Origin: Condylostoma magnum
Lineage: Eukaryota; Ciliophora; Heterotrichea; Heterotrichida; Condylostomatidae
Assembly (NCBI GenBank): GCA_920105805.1
Contig: CAKKTI010000054.1
Coordinates: forward strand, 1-64,000
DNA: 64,000 nt
Direction: 5' to 3'
Positions 12,017-22,682 of the stretch are shown here, in pieces; position 1 is the stretch's first letter, and every line of letters starts with the position of its first letter. The translations under genes and the position numbers were made by a program. The notes beneath the pieces were generated by a model. That model worked only from the letters and a program-made list of their open reading frames with translations. It had not been told where the DNA came from and made no database searches.

Positions 12017-12382
12017 ATGAAAGACTGTAAATTTAGGTGTCCAATTGAAACATGCAAGAAGTACTATGTAAGTCTTTTCAACTTAAAGAGACATATATCA
12101 ACATATCACATTAAATCAAATGACTATGTTTGTTAAAGATGTGATAAGGTGCTATCAAGTAAACAAAATTTAAACGAACACCTCAACATACACATAGGAG
12201 TAAAACCCTTCCAATGCTTCATCTGCTTCAAAAGATTCAGACAAGGAAGCCAATTGTCAATCCATAGAAAAACACACAGTGAGCTAGAGATGATGAAACT
12301 TACAAACGTGGACAGTAACATTATATTTCTGCCCTTTCAAGATAATAAAGGCATACCACAACTTCCCGAAGTTGAGTTATAA
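12017..12382 (+). CDS. Three-finger C2H2 zinc-finger protein
   Basis: 121 aa from ATG 12017. Three consecutive TFIIIA-type fingers fill the first 80 residues: C-x4-C-x12-H-x4-H (CPIETC...HISTYH), C-x2-C-x12-H-x3-H (CQRC...HLNIH) and C-x2-C-x12-H-x3-H (CFIC...HRKTH). The linker before the third finger, HIGVKPFQC, resembles the consensus TGEKPFxC. A short acidic tail ends PQLPEVEL, followed by TAA TAA in tandem. The protein probably binds DNA or RNA; with only three fingers and no effector domain its target cannot be guessed. Confidence 0.85.
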
Positions 12383-12486
12383 TAATTTTAATTAGATTTT
12401 ATTGATTTTAATAGTGAATTTGGTAAGATGGAAATTAATCCAGTATTTATTATATTTAAAATCCTTATAATTCAAGGTATTATTTA

Positions 12487-14814
12487 TTATTTTCTAATGT
12501 CAATTGACTTCACTTCTTGCTCAACTTCGTAGTCTCTAGAATCTCGCTTTATAATGCGCTTTTGTACATTATTCTAGGTTATTTTCTAGGAAATGATTAA
12601 AATTTCACCTCTTTATTAGTTAATCTCTACTTTATTCCTATCAATAGTTCCAATATCATCTCCTTATTTGAATTACTATTAGGTTTAATCAACATTCTAG
12701 ACTTTATCTTCATTAGACCTCGGAGATCCAAAATACGAGGCAACCTGTACCTCCTCCCCTTATATTACTTAAATTTCTAGAACATTAGCTCCAATTCTAG
12801 ACAAGTAAAGTCTTTCTAGTTCTTATCTTTCTTACTCATAAATATTTTAGTATAATTAGCTTGGATTTTAAGGTTAATTATCATAAAAATTCTCAGCTTC
12901 TAATGATCTTTGAATCTAAACCCTGTAGTCCTCTTCCTTACCCTATTCATGCTAAAATACTGTTTTTATTCCCTCCTAGTACTTAAATTAGAATACAGAG
13001 TGCTATGTTATTTTATTCAATGCAATTTCCGTAGATCGCAAAATCTTATCATTTCTTTGCTTTGCTTTTATATACATGTCTAAGTAATACCCTTTGCCTG
13101 GATGTTGTTATTCAACAGCTCCAGTTTCTTTATTTCTATAATTCCCATCAATTTACTCCCAAATATCAGGTAAGGGCTTATCTATGTACATATAAACAAT
13201 ATAAAAGTAAGGACGATCATCTATTTCCGAAAGTCCTAGCTCTGCTAAGGCCTCTAAAAATCTTCCTTTGTTTTATTTTATCTAGCTTTCCTTTTTAGCC
13301 TTTATATACATCTATCTATAATACTCTCTACCAGGATGCTGCATTGTAGATCTTGAAGTAGCTTCTTCTACATATTTCTTTTAACCTGACTCGTAAGATT
13401 TGCTCCATCCTTTTGGAAGGGGCTGATTTATGTATAATTAAGCAATATACTCATACCTTTTGTCTTCTACTAGGTCCATTTCCAGCTCAATCATAGCTTA
13501 TTCTAGAGACTTTTTCTATTTTGGAGGTTTAACATGCTGGCTATCTTGCCAATCATCGTCTGATTCTATTTCACCTGCGTTGGATTTTAATTCTTAGGGT
13601 TAAGGAGGAGGAAGAGAGTCAGGGTCATCTTCTAAATCACCCGCATTGGACTTTGAAGGAGGGTTGGAAACTATTATTTTGAACTCTTATGGTACTTTTT
13701 CCTATACTATTTCTATCTTTGATTCTACTTGTATGTCATTTATTCTATTGCCTTTGTTTTCCCTGCTTTTCTACTCATCAGCTAATTTTTGCATTTTTAG
13801 TTCTTCAGCTAATTTCTTCTTCCTTTACAAATCTTCTTGAATCCGAAGGTTCTGTGAAGAAAGCTGCTCTTTATTTAGCTTTTCCTGCTATAACCTATTT
13901 TCATAATCTTCCATCTTCCTTCTGTGATCTTCCAGCATCTTCCTTAACTCCTCCTTCTCCCTTTAAGTTTATTACAAAATAGCCATAGCCTGACTTTACT
14001 ACGACTGACTAAAACTTTAATTAATATCAGCAGTTTTCAATCTCTCGGTATAAAACCTTTGCTAAGTGCTTAAATCCTGTATCTATTTCTCAAACTAGTC
14101 CTTTATAGTGCTTATTTCCCTGCTATGCATTTCCTGAGTCATATTTAACTACTGAATCATTAAGTCCTTCATTGTTTGCATTACAATACTAACATCAGGT
14201 GTCTAAGGAACTTACGGTTGTACTGTCTAGGGTCTTGAGTGTCTGTTCTATATATGTCTCTATAAGAACTCATTAGAAATATAAGCTTTAGGGCAATGTG
14301 GACACCTTACCGCCTGGCTTCTATCCATAACCCTATCAAGAACAGTTGCAGTGGCCGGATGTCTTAGCAGCATTTAATAAGACGATACAGCCCGCTTTTT
14401 CTCGTAATAAGCTTATTTCAGCTTTTCTATCCTAGTTTCGTTTTAAATAAGCTCGGAGTTTAGTTGCTTGGAGTTTTCAGAGGTTACCGTGTAATTTTTC
14501 TTGAAGTTTTCCAGTTGAACAGCCAATCCATGTTGAACTGTCATAAGGTACTCTACTGCCAGTTGTTGTAGTTTTATTATTTTTATTACGTTTGGATCAC
14601 CTATACGCTGTAGATCGTCTCTGTCGAGACTTGAGTAGGTAATGTTTTCTAGCATTTGACGTAAATGTTCTAGATTGTTGCCTTGCACTAGTTCTCAGAA
14701 GTCTAATTGAGCTATATTCTGCCAGTTAATTTTGCCAAAACGAACCTTAAAGGAAAACTATTCTATTTAGTAGGAATTCGGCTTTGGGTTTGTTATTTAA
14801 AATTCTTAGTTCAT
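12487..14814 (-). CDS. DZIP1: DZIP1 (Iguana)-type zinc-finger coiled-coil protein with two C-terminal CEP164-like WW domains
   Basis: 775 aa from ATG 14814. Residues 25-125 match the DZIP1 N-terminal domain (VRFGKINWQNIAQLD, then HLRQMLENITYSSLDRDDLQ). A single C2H2 finger follows at about 168-192 (RCPHCPKAYISNEFLQRH), as in DZIP1/DZIP1L, then a long coiled coil and a Pro/Asp-rich linker. At about 462-495 and 545-580 there are two WW-type modules (PLPKGWSKSYESGQKKY and PLPDIWEQIDGNYRNKE), each preceded by helical residues and followed by HPG, as in the CEP164 N-terminal WW domain. DZIP1 acts at the basal body and transition zone, and CEP164 builds distal appendages. The gene ends with tandem TAA TAA at 12489-12484. 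A C-terminal acidic coiled region follows the second WW. Confidence 0.85.
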
Positions 14815-14948
14815 TTTTATAAGGTGAGTAATCAGTTGTTATTTTTGTAGAGAAATATAATATGTACTTGTTATAGAACTTTACGAGTAGTTTTTAATTC
14901 ATACTGATTTATAGATAAGACTTTAATCAACTAAAACGATAATATTAA

Positions 14949-15599
<651 letters not shown>

Positions 15600-15640
15600 A
15601 ATAATTCATTTTTTAGTATAAAAACAGTTTTGTGTAGGCT

Positions 15641-16864
15641 TTAATTTTTAGAGTTTGTATTAACAATCTAATTATCTCTATCACTTTGATAATAAAAGTC
15701 AACCAGAGGGCCACATTGCACGTCAGTTCTGTTGCTTTCATCCCCAGCTGCAAAAACAGTATTAAAGAATGTAAAAACTGCCCCATCTCTTCCGGTTACA
15801 GTATTCATTGATTCAACGCCTTTGAAAGTCTTAGATCCTTGAATCTTTAAATAAATTGTGTAATCTAAATTACTTTATATCTGCAACGGACTATGAAGAC
15901 TTACCTTTGAAACTCCATTAGTAAAATCAGCAGTAATCTATACAGGGTTGGAATGCAGGTAAATAACTTTACTCTTTGTAGTATTTCCCAATAATACCTT
16001 AAAATCGGTAATAACAGTGTTCTTGAATATCTTATAAGGTGTACACACTCCAATTCCAGTAAGCTGTATATTTGTATCGACATTAAACGTTAAAGCATCA
16101 ATTCTCCCGGAGTACTTCCAATTCAAAGCTTTAACATTTCTAGATCTTCTTACAAAACACTCAGCTTAGCTTCCATCATGCGTGGCAATGTTTCCGAGTC
16201 TTAACAGATTGTTCTCAATCCATGTTATGTCCACATCCACACCCACCTGTACTTGGTTCCCAATCTTATTCCTATCATCCTCAAGTATATACTGATACAA
16301 CCCGTCAACTTTCTCCAAATACTACTGCTCCAACTGCTCTAAAATCTGATTCATCTGGGAAAACTTCTACTTTACCTCCTACTCATTAGCCTAGTACTAA
16401 CAATCCAGCTAATCCAGTTAAATCTTAGCCTGTGCCTCCTTAGAAGCGATCTCAGAATAATCACTCTCATGACTCGATTTAATCTAGTCCAAATGGTTTT
16501 AAATCTATTAATCTATCTCAGGATTAGAAAGACTCATAAGCCCGTGACTTCCATGCTTTACTACACACTCAACACATACTGGCAATCTGCATCCCTTGCA
16601 GTAGAATGTGCACTCATCATGACTGCATGGCTCAAGCTCCTAGGCATTGATTTAAGCCTGGAGCTAATATACTAAAATGTTTTTAGGTAATTCGTGTGGA
16701 AGTCTTCTTTCTACTTATCTACACTCCGGGCATCTTAAAGGCTCAGTAAAGCGTAGAAGACAGTTACGACAGTATGTATGCCCGCAGCATAGCATCAAGG
16801 GAATGTGGTTCTCCCGGTCGTATTGCTCAAGGCAAATGCAACAATCTATCAAACTTTCAACCAT
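15641..16864 (-). CDS. RING/B-box/coiled-coil protein with C-terminal PHR domain (TRIM-like E3 ligase)
   Basis: 407 aa from ATG 16864. RING finger at about 8-49 (CCICLEQYD, CCGHTYCRNC, RCPEC) with all eight zinc ligands. B-box at about 80-112 (CSHDECTFYCKGC, CVECVVKHGSHG). Gln-rich coiled coil at about 120-210. The C-terminal 150 residues form a PHR domain: NWKYSGRIDALTFNVD, then LTGIGVCTPY and GAVFTFFNTVFAAGDESN, as in MYCBP2 and BTBD proteins. RING proteins transfer ubiquitin, while PHR is a beta-sandwich protein-binding module. The RBCC-PHR order is unusual. Ends TAA 15643-15641, 41 nt from the convergent Rab2 stop. Confidence 0.85.
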
Positions 16865-16888
16865 GATTTTTATATATGTTTTTAAAGT

Positions 16889-17239
16889 CTAATTATCTGA
16901 GTTCATGCGCTTCTCTAGGGATAATGTATGCACGGATATATAAGGCTTCAGCTCAAAATCCTCGATGTTGGGAATGTCAACAATTGGGATTTTCTTTTTA
17001 TCAAATTGGAAACCTTTGGAGGTGAATTTCCCCATTAGAAACTCTGATTCTCTTCTTTCCTTGCGTATTAGTATTTTTAAGGTTTCTTTGTCCTTGATTT
17101 CAGACTGCATTTTATTAAGTTTCTCTATTGGGATAAGTCCAGGCTACTTGTGTTTGTAGTTTTTGCCAAATTTGTAAGAATATAGTCCCATGCGCTTTCT
17201 GACAGGCCTTCTTAGTGAGGGAACTATAGTTCTTAACAT
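16889..17239 (-). CDS. MRPL41: Mitochondrial ribosomal protein mL41
   Basis: 116 aa from ATG 17239 (MLRTIVPSLRRPVRKRMG). The basic N-terminus fits a mitochondrial targeting peptide. The C-terminal half contains KGFQFDKKKIPIVDIPN and FELKPYIS, matching the mL41 signature in which a KG-F segment is followed by PDxxxFELKPYV. mL41 belongs to the large mitoribosomal subunit. The middle segment (about residues 30-60) is Lys-rich and not conserved. Its start lies 8 nt after the first stop of the upstream coiled-coil gene, and its stop (TAG 16891-16889) is 25 nt before the next start on the same strand. Confidence 0.65.
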
Positions 17240-17247
17240 TTTTATTA

Positions 17248-20006
17248 TTACCTAAAATAGTCTGAAGCTTGAGGATGGACCCACTTATAGGAAGACCTCT
17301 ATTCTGTAGTATAACATCCTTTATTTCCAAATGAAATAATTCCTTAGGAAGGTTTAAGTGATTTTTGGGGTTAAGCAGAAATTTGTTTATATGTATCAAA
17401 TGATGTAGTAGTTTTGTAAAAGTTTTATTCATATCCTATTTAAAAGGATTTTTAAGGCTTTCAGGGTTTATTCTTGTATAATTAAGGTGCTTTTTGCACG
17501 TTTCTCTCAAAACTATTCTAATAATTTCCAAATTGTTGTATATTATCAATTTGATTGGGATGATTTTAAAAATGCTTTGTAGGAGGAGTAGTAGAGTGGC
17601 TTTGAAATAAAGTCATATACTACGTCTTAAACTCATTAGGTTGTGTACCAAAATTGATACTTGAATCAGTTATTACGTTAACTTATGCAACGTCTCCTTT
17701 GCTTTAACGATGATTTTGCTGGTATGTAGATATAAGTCGTTGTTTTCTGTCAGGAAAACTTAGATCAATTGATGAGTATTTTTCCTTATATCTTTAATTA
17801 GCAGACAAAGGATGATTGTCTATTTTCGGAGACTTGTATGTGTCTTAGGAGAATCCTAAAGTGAAATGATTTGATAGCTACTCTTATAAGGTCTATTTTA
17901 CCTCTATCTGCGTTTAAGGTTTATGGTGGTAAAATGATTGACTAACACTGTTAAAATTAGGAGAATGTCCTGTTGATAAAGATATTTTATGAGTTTTTAT
18001 AGGAGAATCTGGCCCTGTTTCTATTTTTTTATCATTGTTACTGTTTTCAGTACTTTAATCTTATGTTGAATGGTATTTTATGCTAACTTTCTCCAGTAAC
18101 TTCTTTATTCTTTATCCATCATCATTTTTTTACACTTGTCTCCTGCTGTAAGTTTCTCTGTTAGTGCTGCTTAATCTATCATTATTAGTTCCAAATATGA
18201 ATTAGCTAGCAAATTCATTATGATTGTTTTGATAAGCTCTTCCTTGAGTTTCCTGTGACTGGCATTTTCTCTTATACTTGGTATTATCATTACCAAATTT
18301 TCAATTATGTTTGTTTTTTAGATTTTTAGCTGGAGATTATTAATAAGATGTATTGACTGCTTTAAAATCAGCCTATTAAGTGCTAATATTACTATCCTTT
18401 CACCTCCCGAATGAGATAGAAGTTGACTGTTAACTTATTTAACTATTTTACGGTTATTGATATTTTTACTCCTTTTACTCCTTTTATTCTCCTCTGCTGC
18501 CAAAGTTAAAATGAGTTGATAAGAAATCAATTTTCCTTTATTTTCTGTTTTAGATTGATCCATAAATTCCTGTTAAAACTTCTAACTTGTTTGACATTTT
18601 ATGTTTTCTAACTATTAAGCTTTAATGGATTGTGCTACTCTTCCTGAAAAATCTTCAATAAGTTTCATTACATTGCTTAAGATGAGCTCTTAGGATGGCC
18701 TAGCCCTATTTGCTTTCTTCTTGGCTTGAAAATCTTTGCTAATTTTATTAACAGATTCCGCAAATCCTTGTACATCTTGCAAAACTTCCGTTCTGACTCT
18801 ATTTAGCTACTATTTAAGCTTTTAAGAGCCATCGTCTATTTGCTAGCTTCCTTAATCTTTATACTTACGTTGCATTTAAGCAGCATAGTCCTCTGTAATA
18901 GTTCTATCAGCTTGCATTAGTTCTCTTTTTAGGTTATTAATCATTTGTTATAAGGTAGTTTAGCTTACCTACTCTCCTAAAATCATTTATCGTTTTAGAT
19001 TTAAATGACTTAGATCGATTTAGTGGGTTAATTGAGCTATAAGTTTCTTTTCTCTATTAAACCAAATATTATTTAATTGCACTAGAATTTGATTTATCAA
19101 AGTAGGACTCAAAGCATTTCCAGTTTCTCTTCTTATTTCCTCAGCCACTGTGAATACTTCAGCGGGTAGTGTATCAGCATCGCTTTGTTTTCCTTTAGAA
19201 GCAGTTTTCTTCTTGCCCTGCTTTTTCCTTGGCTTTTTCTCACTTTAAGGTTTAGGCATGTATCCAAATTCATTTATTTATACGTCGAAATCGTCATAAT
19301 TAGCATATTCTTTTGTGGTTCTTAGTAATTATATAAGCCATCTTTTCTGATCTCTCAGTCGTTCTATTTGCCATACTTCTACTTAGTTTGACTTTCTTCT
19401 GAAGAAATGCTCCTCTAGTTGCTTTTCTGTGTCTGATAATCTTACTCTCAGACTTTATATTTAGGCGTCTTTTTGCTCGTTTTCCTCAGAAAGCCTCTCA
19501 ATTTGCATGGTTTTCCTATCATCCATGGTTTAATACTGTTTCATTTGCTCATTTACTTATTTAATGTCTCCTTACAACTCCTTAATTCTTTAATCTCTTT
19601 ACTTCACTTACTCTTCATACTTCTTAACTCTATTTTCCACCTTTTCTGTCATTTCTAAATGCAAGGCATTGGCATCTTCTAATTAAATGCTTAACTCCTT
19701 TATTTACTTGTTTTAATTATGATTAATATTCAATTAGTTTTTTAAGTTTTCTGATACTTTTCCCATTTCTTGGTTAACTTCTTTCATCTTCTACTGTAAT
19801 ACGACGTTAGTGTCCTTGGTTTTAACCATTTGAGTTTCTACATGTCTCAGTGCAATTTTCAACTCTGCAATTTCAGCTTGATAAATTTTAGCCTTAAGAG
19901 CCCTTTCTTCTTCCTTTGTAACACTAAAAACACTTTATTTCTATGGTGATAAGCCAGGTGATATAAAATTTTACTCAGATGATGTGAAATCATACTCCTA
20001 CGACAT
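17248..20006 (-). CDS. Large coiled-coil protein with disordered C-terminal half
   Basis: About 910 aa from ATG 20006 (MSQEYDFTSSEQNF). Residues 30-230 are a strong coiled coil (AEIAELKIALRHVETQM). A basic KKPRKKQGKKK patch lies near 275, then an ordered helical region (VFTVAEEIRRETGNALSPT) and more helices to about 470. The second half is Ser/Asn/Pro-rich and apparently disordered (SPIKTHKISLSTGHSPNF). Two frame changes fit short introns: one near 18580 with length 3n+2 (a 17-nt GTTAGAAGTTTTAACAG is a candidate) and one near 17490 with length 3n+1. The gene ends in three consecutive in-frame TAA (17250-17242). Function is unknown; cytoskeletal or basal-body scaffold is a guess. Confidence 0.65.
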
Positions 20007-20032
20007 TTTTTAAATAATAACTGATGACATTT

Positions 20033-21418
20033 TCAAAAAGCAACTTGTAGTCTATTACTGCTGGCTTGTCTTGGGTTTCCCATCCTCATATAGCTTTTCA
20101 TCAAATCCTCTAAAGTTTCCAAAGCTTCTTCGAATACAGACTGCTCCATATACTAAGTATAATGGTGTACATGTGCCTTACGCTTGTATATTCTCATTAC
20201 TTTGTTTTTCAGCCCACTGAAATGTTTTACTATACTTGTGTTGTTTGCCAGGCATAATAAAGAGTAAGGCATTCCTACTGGAGGTTAATTGCACAATCCG
20301 ACTTTAAAACCTTCCGTGTTCCATGAAATCATCTGCATTTTTGATTTAATTCTAGAAACGTTGCGATTTAAGTCGGATATTTCAGCATTTCCTCTTAAAA
20401 TGAGCCCACATGCAAGGTAAACTGAGTTCTTAGGGTCAACTTTAAGAAGTTGGTAATTTGGGGTTATTATATCATCAAAAATTTAGTCTAATCTTCTCGA
20501 TTCTAACTTAACATCAAGTATTGAGTATAATGGACTTATACTGCTTACTAGGAATTATAGGCCTGGGAAAGGAACTAAATTCATAGTGATTTCATTTAAA
20601 TCTACATTTAAACCACCCTCAAATCGCATGGAACTTGTTAGGTTGTTAAGCATATGGGCAATTATGTTATTCATTTTATCAAAAGCATTACCGTCTTTCT
20701 TTTCGTCGTTTTAAGTAACATCTCTTTTCACTGTGCCTTTTTTGTTCACTGAACTCTCAATCATGTTAACTAGTTCTAGAAGTGCACCATTGTCTATAGG
20801 TAAAACACAGTCGGAATGATCTCTTAGTTGCTTTAAAGCTAATAGAGAGTTATAAGGACCAGTAACTACATCATCTTCAGGAAAAACTACTGTAGAGAAC
20901 CTAAATATCTCACTGTATGCATCATGCAGAGCCTGTAGTATATAAGTCCCAAGTCCACTTCCTGTCCCACCTCCCATACTATGCATAAGGAAAAAGCTTT
21001 GAATTGAATCACATTACTCCACAGCCGTTTGCACCTTAGACAAAATCTCTTCTTCATATCTTGGCCCGTAATCATGGAATCCAACAGCCCAATTATTCCC
21101 AGATCCTGAAACATCGCTTATAAATTATCTCTAATCAAATATTTCTCCTATGTTGCTACGCAGCATTGAGTTTATCACCCCTTCTTCCATATCTACCACT
21201 ACTGCTCTAGCTTTAAGGGTTGCAATTTACGAGTTGATGGGCAAATTGCGAGGGTTCTCGTATCTAACATCAACATTCCTAAAAAAGCTTGATAATGCAT
21301 CATCGTATATTCCACGTTTATTATAAGTAGAATGCTCGTGTAGAGCCAGGTCTCAGAAACGAGAGCCTATCTGATTCCCACATTACCCTATTTAGATTGT
21401 CACTAGCTCTCTTACCAT
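20033..21418 (-). CDS. TUBE1: Epsilon-tubulin
   Basis: 461 aa from ATG 21418. N-terminus [23 protein letters not shown]-binding loop HSMGGGTGSGLGTYILQ at about 145-160, GNNWAVGFHDYG before it, and the extra charged loop (NKKGTVKRDVTQNDEKKDG) in the position where epsilon-tubulin carries its family-specific insert. Trp of the tubulin FW pair near residue 23 is a TGA codon. Epsilon-tubulin is needed to make or keep centriolar/basal-body triplet microtubules, which fits a ciliate with many basal bodies. It ends at TGA 20035-20033, 26 nt before the next gene, and its ATG overlaps the stop of the DHHC gene upstream. Confidence 0.92.
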
Positions 21419-22464
21419 TTTAAAATGTTAGTATGTTGTGTAAACTAAGCAAATAGCACTTCTTTGAAATTCGTAATAGCTCCTTTATTGTATATATTTG
21501 TTCGGAATTTCAATATAAACGCCTCATCTTCATTCTCCAAATACTCGTATTCTTTCTCACATAATTTACCTCTTTCATTAGTTGTATTGTTTTGGTATAT
21601 TAGCCACATATGATATGCTCAAAATCCAAGTAGCACTATTCCAACTACTAAGCAAAGAATAAAAACAAATATTAACTAAGCGTGCTGCTGTTATAGATAC
21701 TGCATTACTATTATAATGCTGCTTTATACCTATTCTCCACTTCTGGTAGTAAATACAGTATTCATTAAGTCATTATCTAATACAATAGAAGCGAAGCAGG
21801 TAAAGGCAAGAAAAGCTCCATATAAGCTTATTACAGCATGTGTTAAAAGGAAGAGTATAAAGTATTTATAATTATAATATCCAACACATTGATTAATCCA
21901 GATACAGTGATGATCTTGCTTTGAAATACATTAGTTGCATATAGAGCAGTGCTTAGAACGAGCTGGTTTAGGATACTTACACGTATAACAGTCGGTTATT
22001 TTATAGTATATATCATCATATGGAAACATCTCTTATCATTTTTAGCAATTTTCCTTTGTAATTCTACCCGGAGAAATTAAACACGCTGCCATAAAGGATG
22101 ATAAAGCTATAAAATATACAGCAGATCCTAGGTATATGTGATATTATTCTAAAAATCTATTAGGAAGCATAGGAAAAGCTTCAACTGTAAAAATAAAGTA
22201 TCCTCCTAAGCTCAAAGCCAAGTAAAAAATTTAGAAAAAGGGATTTGGCTTGTGGAAAATGTAAAGGGCATAGTAGGAGAGTTTTTCTGTATATTTTTAG
22301 CCAAATAGTCGAATTCCTAGTTTCTTAAACTTGTGAGGTATTGCATAGTATATAAAAAATGATAGTCTTGATAGGATTCCTGAGTCGTTAGGATCAATAC
22401 ATAGGAGGACAAATAGTATTGCGATTGCAAAAACTAAATAGATCAAAATAAATCAAATACCCAT
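21412..22464 (-). CDS. DHHC-type protein S-acyltransferase
   Basis: 350 aa from ATG 22464. Two N-terminal membrane helices ([19 protein letters not shown] and a pair at about 90-150), then the cysteine-rich domain [19 protein letters not shown] with DHHC at about residue 210 followed by [11 protein letters not shown]. Two more membrane helices follow ([18 protein letters not shown] and [18 protein letters not shown]). This is the standard topology of palmitoyltransferases that move acyl chains to Cys on substrate proteins at Golgi or plasma membrane. The reading ends ILKW with TAA 21414-21412 inside the ATG context of epsilon-tubulin; an earlier TAG could be the true stop. Confidence 0.93.
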
Positions 22465-22682
22465 TTTAAAAGGAAACTTATTATTGTTGAGTGGAATTGT
22501 AATAGTTTTTGTAGTAAAACTTGCTTTATAAATGATAACCATCTATAGTATAAGAGTTATAGAGTATATTACTATTATTATACCAATTGTTTCACTGATT
22601 ATATGAGGATTAATATTGTATAATTATTTATGAGTACTTAAATTGAACAGCCATATGTAGGATTACTACTAAATTTTATTAA

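Noticed and set aside
13646-13982. Plus-strand hydrophobic open frames opposite the DZIP1 gene
   Set aside because: The minus strand here is an excellent DZIP1 coiled-coil region; the plus readings are antisense shadows.
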